This document shows positions 25,096 through 33,775 of a DNA stretch of 64,000 nucleotides, piece by piece; the stretch's first letter is position 1; the number at the start of each line of letters is the position of its first letter. Source of the DNA: Limibacillus halophilus (lineage in GTDB: Bacteria > Pseudomonadota > Alphaproteobacteria > Kiloniellales > CECT-8803); contig NZ_JACHXA010000002.1 in assembly GCF_014191775.1 (NCBI RefSeq), positions 310,001-374,000 on the forward strand, in the 5' to 3' direction. A program made the translations under genes and the position numbers. The notes beneath the pieces are model-generated. The model did no database searches. It was not told the origin of the DNA and was given only the letters and a program-made list of their open reading frames with translations.

Positions 25096-27867
25096 ATGGC
25101 CGACCAATCAATCACGTTCTTAATGAATGGCGCCGAGGTCACGGCTTCGCCCGACGAAACCATCTGGCAGGTTGCCCAACGCCAGGGTGAGGAAATTCCT
25201 CATCTCTGCTACGCCCCCGAGCCCGGATATCGCGCCGATGGCAACTGCCGGGCCTGCATGGTTGAAATCGACGGCGAGCGCGTTTTGGCGGCCTCCTGCA
25301 TCCGCAAGCCTGCGCCCGGCATGAAGGTTATGACCGCCAGCGAACGCGCAAAGTCGGCCCGCAAGGCCGTTTTCGAATTGTTGCTGGCCGACCAACCCGT
25401 CCGTGAAGAAGCCCACGACCCTGACAGCAAGTTCTGGAATTGGGTCGACAAGATCGACCTCGACACCAGCCGTTATCCCTCTCGGGAAAAGCTGGCGACG
25501 GATCGCAGCCATACCGCGATGACGGTTAATCTGGATGCCTGTATCCACTGCAATCTTTGTGTACGTGCCTGCCGGGAAGTACAGGTTAACGACGTGATCG
25601 GAATGGCTTATCGCGGCGCTGAGGCGAAGATCGTCTTTGATTTCGACGACCCCATGGGCGATTCGACCTGTGTTGCCTGCGGCGAGTGCGTACAGGCCTG
25701 TCCGACCGGCGCCCTGATGGAATCCAGCTTGCTGAACGACGCAGGCGTTCGCGACGTCTTCGCCGATCACACCGTCGATACCCTTTGCCCTTATTGTGGT
25801 GTCGGCTGCCAGACCACGGTCCATGTGAAGGATGACAAGATCGTCCAAATCGACGGCCGCGACGGCCCCGCGAACGAGCAGCGTCTTTGCGTAAAGGGCC
25901 GCTTCGGGTTCGATTATATTTACCATCCGCACCGGCTTACCAAACCGATGATTCGCCGCGATGACGCGCCCAAGATTTGGGATGCACCGCTTGATGCCGC
26001 CAACCCCTGGACTCACTTCCGGGAAGCCACATGGGAGGAAGCATTGGACCATGCCGCGGCGGGATTGAAAAAGGTTCATGATGCGCGCGGACCCAAGGGC
26101 ATCGCCGGTTTCGGCTCGGCAAAGGGATCGAACGAAGAGGCCTACCTCTTCCAAAAACTGATCCGCCAGGGTTTTGGAACGAACAACGTCGATCACTGCA
26201 CGCGTCTCTGCCATGCCTCGTCGGTTGCCGCCTTGATGGAAGGCATCGGTTCCGGCGCGGTCACAGCGCCTTTCGCCGCCGCCGCAGATGCTGAATGCAT
26301 CATCGTGATTGGCGCCCGCCCAGCACAGAATCATCCGGTTGCAGCCACTTATCTGAAGCAGGCGGCCAAGCGCGGCGCGAAGCTGATCGTCATGGATCCC
26401 CGCAAGCAGAACCTGTCGCGCTACGCAACGCACATGCTCCAGTTCAAGCCGGGAACCGACGTGGCCCTGCTCAATGCAATGCTGCACGTCATTGTTACGG
26501 AAGAGCTCTATGACCAGCAGTACGTTCAGGCCCATACCGAGGGCTTCGAAGAGCTTAAGCGGAGCGTGCTGCAGTTTGACCCGGACAAGATGGAAGAGGT
26601 TTGCGGCATCCCCGCCAATATGATCCGCGAGGTCGCGCGAACTTATGCACGGTCAGAGAGCTCGCTTATTTTCTGGGGCATGGGCGTATCCCAACACACC
26701 CACGGCACCGACAATGCGCGTTGCCTGATCGCCTTGGCTCTGACGACCGGCCAGATCGGTCGTCCAGGGACTGGCCTGCATCCGCTGCGCGGACAGAACA
26801 ACGTTCAAGGCGCTTCCGATGCGGGGCTTATTCCCTTGGTCTACCCGGACTACAAGTCCGTTGCAGACGCCGAGGTCCGCAAACTCTATGAGGAGTTTTG
26901 GGGGCGCGAACTGGACCCGAACAAAGGTCTGACCGTCGTCGAGATCATCGATGCCATCCATGATGATGAAATCGCGGCCATGTATATCATGGGCGAAAAC
27001 CCCGCCATGTCCGACCCGGACCAACAGCACGCAAGACAAGCTCTTGCGAAACTTGAGCATCTTGTGGTCCAGGACATCTTCCTTACCGAAACCGCCTGGT
27101 ACGCGGATGTCGTCCTGCCTGCCTCCGCTCATGCGGAGAAGCAGGGAACCTTCACGAACACCAATCGGCAGATTCAAATGGCACGCCCGGCTGTCCCTTT
27201 GCCGGGAGAGACACGACAGGATTGGTGGATCACCGCCGAGATCGGCAAACGCATAGGACTGGATTGGTCTTACGGCGGCCCGGCCGATATCTTCGCCGAG
27301 ATGAAGAAGATTATGCATTCTCTCGACAACATCACCTGGGAACGATTGGAGCGCGAGGACTGCGTAACCTACCCCTGCGACGCCGAGGATAAGCCGGGCA
27401 ACGAAATTATCTTCGGCGACGGCTTCCCGACCGCCAACGGGCGCGGCAAGCTGGTCGCCGCACAGGTCTTGCCGCCGGACGAGTTACCCGACGAGACCTA
27501 TCCTTGGGTCCTTACGACAGGGCGACTGTTGGAGCATTGGCATACCGGCGCCATGACCCGCCGGGCGAGCAAACTCAACAACCTGGAGCCGGAGGCGATT
27601 GCTGCCGTCAACCCCAGGGAAATTGCCCGCATCGGCCTTCAGCCGGGCGACCGTGTGAAGGTGGCCACGCGGCGTGGCGAGATTGAGTTGATCCTGCGTA
27701 CTGATCGGGATGTGCCAGACGGGATGGTATTTATCCCCTTCTGCTTCACCGAAGCGGCGGCTAACATTCTGACAAACCCGCAGCTTGATCCGTACGGTAA
27801 AATCCCCGAGTTCAAGTTCTGCGCCGCCAGAGTTGAACCCGCGAGGCAAAGCGTTGCTGCACAATAG
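25096..27867 (+). CDS. NAD-dependent formate dehydrogenase, alpha (catalytic Mo/W) subunit
   Basis: 923 residues. Domains in order: a [2Fe-2S] ferredoxin (Cys38, Cys51, Cys54, Cys68); two [4Fe-4S] ferredoxin clusters (CIHCNLCVRACREVQ and CVACGECVQACPTGAL); the molybdopterin-domain [4Fe-4S] site LCPYCGVGCQTTVHVKDD; the catalytic domain with the metal-ligand Cys and neighbouring His in HCTRLCHASS (about residue 371); and a C-terminal MopB dinucleotide-binding domain. The ligand is Cys, not selenocysteine. With the beta subunit it oxidises formate to CO2 in the cytoplasm and makes NADH. The related FDH1 of M. extorquens uses tungsten; the metal here cannot be told. Confidence 0.94.
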   Translation: MADQSITFLMNGAEVTASPDETIWQVAQRQGEEIPHLCYAPEPGYRADGNCRACMVEIDGERVLAASCIRKPAPGMKVMTASERAKSARKAVFELLLADQPVREEAHDPDSKFWNWVDKIDLDTSRYPSREKLATDRSHTAMTVNLDACIHCNLCVRACREVQVNDVIGMAYRGAEAKIVFDFDDPMGDSTCVACGECVQACPTGALMESSLLNDAGVRDVFADHTVDTLCPYCGVGCQTTVHVKDDKIVQIDGRDGPANEQRLCVKGRFGFDYIYHPHRLTKPMIRRDDAPKIWDAPLDAANPWTHFREATWEEALDHAAAGLKKVHDARGPKGIAGFGSAKGSNEEAYLFQKLIRQGFGTNNVDHCTRLCHASSVAALMEGIGSGAVTAPFAAAADAECIIVIGARPAQNHPVAATYLKQAAKRGAKLIVMDPRKQNLSRYATHMLQFKPGTDVALLNAMLHVIVTEELYDQQYVQAHTEGFEELKRSVLQFDPDKMEEVCGIPANMIREVARTYARSESSLIFWGMGVSQHTHGTDNARCLIALALTTGQIGRPGTGLHPLRGQNNVQGASDAGLIPLVYPDYKSVADAEVRKLYEEFWGRELDPNKGLTVVEIIDAIHDDEIAAMYIMGENPAMSDPDQQHARQALAKLEHLVVQDIFLTETAWYADVVLPASAHAEKQGTFTNTNRQIQMARPAVPLPGETRQDWWITAEIGKRIGLDWSYGGPADIFAEMKKIMHSLDNITWERLEREDCVTYPCDAEDKPGNEIIFGDGFPTANGRGKLVAAQVLPPDELPDETYPWVLTTGRLLEHWHTGAMTRRASKLNNLEPEAIAAVNPREIARIGLQPGDRVKVATRRGEIELILRTDRDVPDGMVFIPFCFTEAAANILTNPQLDPYGKIPEFKFCAARVEPARQSVAAQ

Positions 27868-28954
27868 AATTTCGACCCGGGACGTTCACCACAGGGGGCT
27901 TCGTCATCTGACGGGGCCCCTTTTTGCTTTTATTCTGTTGTTACCTTGGTCTGTGCAGGGCCAGACACTTTCGCCGGCGACCGAGGGGCTTTTTGTCGCA
28001 GCCGCGGAAAACAACGCCGAGCTTGCCGACTTTGCCATCGAGAATGGTGCTGAGATAGAAGCCGAGGACGCGAGCGGCCGGAGGCCGATTCATATCGCTG
28101 CAACACAAGGTGCAGCCGATGTGATTCGCGTACTGGCAGCGGCGGGCGCCGATCTTGAGGCCTTGGACCGCGATTTCGGGAGGGCCCCTCTGCATCTGGC
28201 CTCGCAGAGAGGAAACAAACGCGCGGTCGTTGCGCTTTTGAATGCCGGCGCCAACCTGCATATTCGAGACCGGCGGAACGACAACACACCCCTCATCGAT
28301 GCTGCTTTTGATCCGCTTTCGCTGGCCATCATTCCAGAGCTCTTGGCCCGCGGCGCTGATCTGGAGGCGAAGGCCAGCGACGGCACGACGGCAATCCTGG
28401 CCGCTGCTTCTCGTGGAAATGTTCCGGCGTTCGATATACTGGTCGAGGCTGGAGCGAACCTATCCGTGCGACGCAAGGATGGTTACAGCGCCGTGCATCT
28501 GGCCGCCCTGGCCAACAATACGGCCTTGCTCGAGCGGATGGCGGCGAAGGGTTTAGATCTGGATGCCACGGCGGCCGATGGAGCTTCGCCTTTGGGCGAA
28601 GCAGCCTATTGGGGCGCAACATCGGCTGTGGCGACTCTTTTGATCCTGGGCGCCGACCCCAACCTTCTGGCCCGTGAGGGGCGCCCGGCTTTATTGGAAG
28701 CGGCGCGTGCAAGGCAGCTGGAGGCCCTGGAACTGCTGCTGCAGGCAAATGCTGATCCCAACCTAGCGGATGGTAGCACCGGCAACACGGCGCTCATGCT
28801 AGCCGCGAATGTTGGCGCGATAGATATTGTTCAACGTTTGCTTGCCAGCGGCGCAAAAATTGACACCGAAGCCAAGGACGGCTGGACGGCTATCGAGGCC
28901 GCCGAGATGATTGGGGCAGACGATATCGTCGCCTTGTTGGAGGAATCCCGCTAG
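27854..28954 (+). CDS. Exported ankyrin-repeat protein
   Basis: 366 residues from TTG 27854 (GAGG 7 bases upstream), overlapping the formate dehydrogenase alpha gene by 14 bases. A hydrophobic stretch PLFAFILLLPWSVQGQ about residues 22-37 looks like a signal peptide, after which at least eight ankyrin repeats follow (for example GRRPIHIAATQGAADVIRVL, APLHLASQRGNKRAVVALL, YSAVHLAALANNTALLERM). Repeats end with LLASGAKIDTEAKDGWTAIE. It is probably a periplasmic binding scaffold. Overlap with fdh alpha suggests coupling, but a strong terminator lies inside its first codons (27894-27925). If translation starts at GTG 27951 instead, the protein is cytosolic. Confidence 0.78.
   Translation: MLHNRISTRDVHHRGLRHLTGPLFAFILLLPWSVQGQTLSPATEGLFVAAAENNAELADFAIENGAEIEAEDASGRRPIHIAATQGAADVIRVLAAAGADLEALDRDFGRAPLHLASQRGNKRAVVALLNAGANLHIRDRRNDNTPLIDAAFDPLSLAIIPELLARGADLEAKASDGTTAILAAASRGNVPAFDILVEAGANLSVRRKDGYSAVHLAALANNTALLERMAAKGLDLDATAADGASPLGEAAYWGATSAVATLLILGADPNLLAREGRPALLEAARARQLEALELLLQANADPNLADGSTGNTALMLAANVGAIDIVQRLLASGAKIDTEAKDGWTAIEAAEMIGADDIVALLEESR
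27894..27925 (+). terminator. Rho-independent terminator behind the NAD-linked formate dehydrogenase genes, inside the ankyrin gene
   Basis: GGGGGCTTCGTC (27894-27905) pairs along its whole length with GACGGGGCCCCT (27910-27921), using three G-T pairs, around an ATCT loop, and TTTTT follows. It is 27 bases past the alpha-subunit stop. It lies within the signal-peptide codons of the ankyrin-repeat gene, so it may act as an attenuator that keeps that gene low. Confidence 0.75.
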
Positions 28955-28982
28955 TGCTCAACAACGCGTCGAGGGTTTGAAA

Positions 28983-29105
28983 CTATCTGCGGACGTTCTC
29001 GGTCGTGTAAACATTGCCGCTGCTAAGCTGCAGCGAGTCCAATACGAAGGCTGAGCCGATAGCCAGCAGTATCGCTACGGTCGTACCTGCAATAAATGCT
29101 TTCAC
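28983..29105 (-). CDS. Small conserved single-pass membrane protein
   Basis: 40 residues from GTG 29105, with AGGGGGAA about 7 bases ahead. It reads MKAFIAGTTVAILLAIGSAF, one TM helix, then a short periplasmic-side tail rich in Ser/Thr ending TTENVRR. I recognise this layout (short helix plus STSSVR-like tail) from small hypothetical proteins found across alphaproteobacteria; function unknown. It lies in the 308-base gap between the ankyrin gene and the methyltransferase gene, on the opposite strand; nothing else is seen in that gap. Confidence 0.6.
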   Translation of the reverse strand: MKAFIAGTTVAILLAIGSAFVLDSLQLSSGNVYTTENVRR

Positions 29106-29262
29106 GTCAATTCCCCCTCGGGTTGCGCATTGTGTTATAGATATGCCGCGAAAAGAAAAAATCCACAAGGATTACGGGGGGCTCGGGATGAACAACACAG
29201 GATTGCCCAGAACCGGCTTGCCACTGTGCCAGATAGCGCATTCTGGCGAAGTGTGACGTCCA

Positions 29263-30552
29263 ATGTTCACGATTGATTGGGACCATCGTCCAAGCGCTTT
29301 TTTGCGTTGTCTCGCCTGCGGCGAGCGAAATTCAATGCCCTTTTTTGTCCGACTGATCAGCCCGCAATATGGCACGATCCGTGATTACCACCATTGCACG
29401 ACCTGTAACTCCATTGCGGTGATTTCAGACATTCCAGGCAATAAATCCCCCCAACAAAACAGCGCTGCCGCCGGGACTGTAACGGCCGAGACTTTGAGCC
29501 CAAGCGCATTGCTTGGGCAGCGACACATGATCGAACTCGGCACAAACTTTACTGTGCAAACCTTTGCCTCCACCCAAGTTTGCAGGCCACCGCCAAAACG
29601 TTTGCTCGATATCGGATGCGGCCTTGGAATTGGCCTGGACTATGCAAGCCATGCCTTCTCCTGCGAAGTCGTAGGAATTGATCCTGGGTTGCTGGCCCTG
29701 CGCAGCGCCGAGGCTTTGGGGTTTCCATTGATCCGCGGCTATTTCCCGCATGTGGACGCAGGTCTCGGTGCGCCCTTCGATTGCATCGAGGGCTGGGAGG
29801 TAATCGAGCACATCGACGCGCCCATGGATTTCCTGGAGGCTGCAAGAGAGAGCCTGATAGAAGGAGGCCTACTGGCCCTAAGCACGCCCAACGCAGACAC
29901 GATCAATCGAGATACTGCTCCGTCGGTCCTTCTCAGCGCGCTGTCACCCGGCGAGCACCGGATCGTCTTCAGTCCGCGTGGACTATCCGCGCTCTTGACC
30001 CGCGCAGGCTTCCCGGCCACGTGCCTATTGCAGGACAAGCGTGGCCATTTCTTTACCTTATCGCTGCGCGATGCGTCAGAGCCGCCATCGTTGCGGCCAC
30101 CAGAAGACAGCCTGCTGACCTATTGCCGGGAGCGAAGCGTGGAGATGGCGCACGATGCGCATTTCTCGGCCGGGTTCCTGACAAAATTGACCGTTGCCTA
30201 TTTGGCGGGCGGCGACTGGCCGGACTTGCGGAAGACGCTGGCTGGAGCAGATCAGATGCTCAAAGCACATTGGGGGATTGATCTGGAGGATCGACCCGGG
30301 ATCAGGGCCCGCTTGGCAAGAACAGAGGGCGACCGTTACCTGACAAACGTGCCGCTGCCCCTACCCCTTCTGCTGTTTGCACAGGGTCGGTTATTGCAAG
30401 CGACGGATAGCGATCAAAAAGCCGCCCGGGACTACATGAGCCTAGCCTCCCTTTGGGGGCAGCAGGTCGTGGAAGCCTTGGAGCAAGTCGGCAACAGCGA
30501 TCAGATTTTGCTCAACATCACTCAAAGAGCTACTGCTATTGCGGTTGCGTAA
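29263..30552 (+). CDS. Class I SAM-dependent methyltransferase with N-terminal zinc knuckle
   Basis: 429 residues. The N-terminus has two CxxC pairs (Cys16/Cys19 and Cys45/Cys48) that should bind zinc. The methyltransferase core starts at about residue 108 with LLDIGCGLGIGLDYA (SAM motif I), then VVGIDPG, and FDCIEGWEVIEHIDAP (UbiG/bioC-like motif). A C-terminal helical region of about 170 residues follows. The same architecture occurs in the much larger protein at 50576-52591. The substrate is unknown; relatives often modify polysaccharide sugars. Its 3' end overlaps the convergent WD40-cytochrome gene by 17 bases. Confidence 0.82.
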   Translation: MFTIDWDHRPSAFLRCLACGERNSMPFFVRLISPQYGTIRDYHHCTTCNSIAVISDIPGNKSPQQNSAAAGTVTAETLSPSALLGQRHMIELGTNFTVQTFASTQVCRPPPKRLLDIGCGLGIGLDYASHAFSCEVVGIDPGLLALRSAEALGFPLIRGYFPHVDAGLGAPFDCIEGWEVIEHIDAPMDFLEAARESLIEGGLLALSTPNADTINRDTAPSVLLSALSPGEHRIVFSPRGLSALLTRAGFPATCLLQDKRGHFFTLSLRDASEPPSLRPPEDSLLTYCRERSVEMAHDAHFSAGFLTKLTVAYLAGGDWPDLRKTLAGADQMLKAHWGIDLEDRPGIRARLARTEGDRYLTNVPLPLPLLLFAQGRLLQATDSDQKAARDYMSLASLWGQQVVEALEQVGNSDQILLNITQRATAIAVA

Positions 30553-31870
30553 CCTCTTTTAGGTACTGCACGAGAAGATTGAGCTCCTCGGGGCTGTTAA
30601 GTCTTTGCAACGGCATCTTGCTGCCAGGTGTCACAACCTGAGGGCCATCCGCGAAAAGCTGTGTGATGGTCTCTTCATTCCAGACAATGCTGCTGTTTTC
30701 GAGCGCAGGCGAGTAGTTGTAACCCTCGACCGTACCTGCTTTACGGCCAAAGACTTTGTACAGCGTCGGGCCTGCGCGTTTGCCCCCGTCCGGTCCAAGG
30801 GTGTGGCATATAGCACATTTACCGAACTGCTTTGCGCCGGGGTGCTCCGGAAGCGGCAAGCGGTCGGCATCAGCCTCACGTGTTGGCTCTTCCCCCACTT
30901 CGCCGCCGCTATAGAGGTCCCACTCGCGCAAGCTGCCGTCAGATCCGACTGAGAACAGGTAGGCGCCATCCGGGCCAAATGCGAGATCCCAGATCGGACC
31001 ATCATGCCCGGCCAGCAAGAGCGTTTCTCCGCCTTTCGCTAAATCCCAGATGCGGATCAATCCATCGACGCTGGCGGTTGCTGCCTGACGGCCGGAAGGG
31101 GAAACAGCCAGCGCGAAAACCGGCCCTTCGTGAGCATGGTAGTTTTCCAATTCCGCGCCGGTTTCCAAATTCCAAATGCGCAGCGTTTCGTCTCCGCTAG
31201 CCGATATGCCGCGCAGACCATCCGGCAGGAAGGCCACGACATTCACACCAACCTCATGCCCTTCGAACGTTTCGATCAGTGCGCCTGTCTCACTATCCCA
31301 TAACCTGACTCTGGCATCGTAGCTACCGGAAAGGATATGACGGCCATCGTCGGAGAAGACGACACTGTTGACGTTGTTTTTATTGCCTTCGATCACCAAC
31401 GGATCGGCGGTGCCCGATACCGCCCACACCCGCAAACTGCGATCCCACCCGGCGGAGGCAAAACGCTCACCATCCGGAGAAACGGCCAGATCGGCGATCT
31501 TGCCTTCGTGCCCCTCATAACGGCGCAGTTCCTCGCCACTCACCAAGTCCCAGAGTCTGATGATACCGTCATCACCCGCCGTCAATGCCGTCCGATTGCC
31601 GGGAAGGAAAGCCACCGCGTTGACCGCGCCGTCGTGATCATCAAACCGCTTGATCGGCTTTTGGGTTTTACGATCCCAAAGAATAGCGCTGTAGTCGAAA
31701 CCACCAGTCAACACCCGCTTGCCGTCCTCGGACACTGCCACAGACCGAACGTAGCCAGCATGCTCAAGATAAGCGGCTTTTGATTCTTGAACGGCCAGTT
31801 CAGGTGTTGTCAGGAGGAAAACCGCAAGGACAGACGCAAGAAACAGGCTGGGTCTCAAGGTGTGGATCAT
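30536..31870 (-). CDS. WD40 beta-propeller fused to cytochrome c
   Basis: 444 residues with a signal peptide (core LFLASVLAVFLLTTP). Seven WD40 repeats span about residues 35-325; each ends in a pattern such as IRLWDLVSG, LRVWAVSG, VRLWDSETG, LRIWNLETG or IRIWDLAKG, enough to close one seven-bladed propeller. A class I cytochrome c domain follows, with haem motif CAICHT (about residue 355) and a Met ligand probably in GSKMPLQRL. It should be a periplasmic electron carrier or sensor. It is last in the minus-strand formate dehydrogenase direction, 227 bases beyond the PepSY-like gene. That spacing leaves co-transcription open. Confidence 0.88.
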   Translation of the reverse strand: MIHTLRPSLFLASVLAVFLLTTPELAVQESKAAYLEHAGYVRSVAVSEDGKRVLTGGFDYSAILWDRKTQKPIKRFDDHDGAVNAVAFLPGNRTALTAGDDGIIRLWDLVSGEELRRYEGHEGKIADLAVSPDGERFASAGWDRSLRVWAVSGTADPLVIEGNKNNVNSVVFSDDGRHILSGSYDARVRLWDSETGALIETFEGHEVGVNVVAFLPDGLRGISASGDETLRIWNLETGAELENYHAHEGPVFALAVSPSGRQAATASVDGLIRIWDLAKGGETLLLAGHDGPIWDLAFGPDGAYLFSVGSDGSLREWDLYSGGEVGEEPTREADADRLPLPEHPGAKQFGKCAICHTLGPDGGKRAGPTLYKVFGRKAGTVEGYNYSPALENSSIVWNEETITQLFADGPQVVTPGSKMPLQRLNSPEELNLLVQYLKEVTQPQ

Positions 31871-32097
31871 TGGTTTGACTGCTCTTGCTTCTTAGCTACC
31901 GGGCTGACGTTCCCCGGGCTTTCGTGCCCTCATAATTCAGTTCTGCTTCTGTACAAGGAACAGGAGGCGCAATCAGCCACGTGCTAAAGCCACGGTAGAT
32001 TTGTCGATCCACTGCCTGTGCCATGAGTAACCACCTGCTTGGTTGCGATTGTCCCTCGTTGCCCCCCGGATTCTCCTTATGCCCCTATCGAACAAGC

Positions 32098-32463
32098 TTA
32101 CCTTCGGGCAGGCTTGTTGAGCGGTGCGCCACTTTCGGTGCTGTTGGCCGCACCGGCAATGACTGGCGGTAGACGCTGCTCATTGCCGGAATTTCGATAT
32201 GACGGCACCAATTCGCCGCTGGCTTTATCGATAGCCAGCGTATTGACTTGGAAAGCGTCATTGAAGTTGCCACCGCTATTCATGACGGTCACCAACCAAA
32301 CGGCCTTTCCATCGAGCTCGCCCTCGTTGATGCGCAGAACATCGACTTCATAATTTTGCGCGACCTGTTGGCGGACCTGATCCGCAGATACCTGTGCCCG
32401 GACCGGCGTTACGGCTGCCACGAAAGCAACAGCCGCCACACCGGCAAGTAAGACATGACGCAT
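32098..32463 (-). CDS. PepSY-like secreted protein
   Basis: 121 residues with a clear signal peptide (LLAGVAAVAFVAAVTPVRA, cleavage before QVSAD). The mature part resembles a PepSY fold: ADQVRQQVAQNYEVDVLRI, then ELDGKAVWLVTVMN and FQVNTLAIDKASGELV. PepSY domains often sit near redox enzymes or proteases and may modulate them. It follows the gamma subunit gene by 36 bases, so it is probably in the formate dehydrogenase operon. No family beyond PepSY-like is recognised. Confidence 0.7.
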   Translation of the reverse strand: MRHVLLAGVAAVAFVAAVTPVRAQVSADQVRQQVAQNYEVDVLRINEGELDGKAVWLVTVMNSGGNFNDAFQVNTLAIDKASGELVPSYRNSGNEQRLPPVIAGAANSTESGAPLNKPARR

Positions 32464-32499
32464 CTTCGGCGTTCCTCTTCTACAAAGTGGCCGTTCTAT

Positions 32500-33654
32500 T
32501 CACTCGGCCGGTTGTGCATGAGCATCTGAGCTGGCTTTCTGCTGCTGCTCTTCTACCCACAGGTTATGGTGCTCCCTCGCCCAGTTGATATCGACCTTAC
32601 CGCTGCCCATCGCATCGAAGGCGCCCTGCATACCGATCGTGCCAATATAAATGTGGGCCAAAATTACAGCGATGATGAACAGCGCCACAACCGAGTGCCA
32701 AAGCTGCGAAAGCTGCATCTCCTGCATGGCGGTCAAATTGGTCGGCAAATCGAACCCAACCATGTTGATGACGGCAAAAGTCTTGCCCCATGGCGAAATC
32801 TCGAACGGGAACATCAAGGCGACGCCTGACACGCTCAGGGTCAATCCGGTCAGCACCACAAGCCAGAAAATAATCTTCTGCCCTGCGTTGAACTTGCGAG
32901 CCGGCGGGTGGCTGTGCTTCGAGAAGAAACCGCCGCCCTTGGCCAACCAGACCAGATCATGCCGGTTCGGGATATTATGCCCGATCCAGAGCAGGAACAT
33001 CATTGCCACGCCCAACATAAAGGGGAACGCAAGGAAGTTATGGGCGTACTTGCCGGCAATGGTCAGCGCCGAAAACACATCCGGTCCAAGCGCCGGCAGA
33101 ATCACATAACGCCCATAGAGGACGTTTAGTCCGGTGATGGCTAGGATGATGAATGAAACCGCTGTCATCCAATGCGTGAAGCGCTCTATTCCGTTGAAGC
33201 GCTCGATAAGTTGACCCGACTCTCCCGATTGAATTTTGACGCGACCGCGCAACAGAAAGAACAATGCCAGGAATCCGATGATCCCTATGAGGCCCCATAT
33301 GCCATAGGTCGAAAGAGGGCCGTTTCTGAAGTTGCGCCAGTTCTCGCCGTTTGCCTGGATCAAGACGCCCGCTTGTTCGTTGGGGATAGAGACGTTTCCC
33401 TGCACGCCCCGGCGAACGGCACGCCAAAGCTCCGCGTCACTCGATGACCCCAAGACATCGCCAGGCACATTGCCCCCGACCGGCTTTTCAACCAATTCAG
33501 GGCTACTGGCTATGCCGCTGGTAGGTGGATTCACATCCGATTGCGCGCGTGTCGGTCCCGCAGCCAGCAGCAAAATCATCGACAATAGAAAAAACAGGCC
33601 GAGCGCAAAGATGCGCATCGACGCGAATTGCTTGTATTGGGCAACGAAGGTCAT
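32500..33654 (-). CDS. Formate dehydrogenase gamma subunit (cytochrome b556)
   Basis: 384 residues from ATG 33654 (GAGGGA upstream; ATG 33699 would add 15 residues). An N-terminal signal/anchor (FALGLFFLLSMILLLAAG) and a periplasmic segment precede a further TM helix and the four-helix cytochrome b561-like core. Candidate haem ligands are the histidines in RFTHWMTAVSF, KYAHNFLAFPF and LWHSVVALF; the C-terminus has HIYIGTIGMQGAFDAMGSGKV followed by AREHHNLW, typical of FDH gamma. It anchors the periplasmic alpha-beta pair and passes electrons to quinone. It is separated from the beta gene by a small lipoprotein gene. Confidence 0.92.
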   Translation of the reverse strand: MTFVAQYKQFASMRIFALGLFFLLSMILLLAAGPTRAQSDVNPPTSGIASSPELVEKPVGGNVPGDVLGSSSDAELWRAVRRGVQGNVSIPNEQAGVLIQANGENWRNFRNGPLSTYGIWGLIGIIGFLALFFLLRGRVKIQSGESGQLIERFNGIERFTHWMTAVSFIILAITGLNVLYGRYVILPALGPDVFSALTIAGKYAHNFLAFPFMLGVAMMFLLWIGHNIPNRHDLVWLAKGGGFFSKHSHPPARKFNAGQKIIFWLVVLTGLTLSVSGVALMFPFEISPWGKTFAVINMVGFDLPTNLTAMQEMQLSQLWHSVVALFIIAVILAHIYIGTIGMQGAFDAMGSGKVDINWAREHHNLWVEEQQQKASSDAHAQPAE

Positions 33655-33775
33655 GGCTTTGTTATCCCTCGATCCTTGGCGTTCCGGGTAGTTCTTCATT
33701 CAAAGCACCCGTTACAGCCAGCTTCATCGATCATTGAATTCGGAGCGCAGCTCCGCCATTAAAGTTTCGCTTCAG

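Noticed and set aside
25120-26535. A 471-codon open frame antisense to FDH alpha
   Set aside because: It lies entirely over a well-supported catalytic subunit gene, and its translation shows no recognisable domain; a codon-bias shadow.
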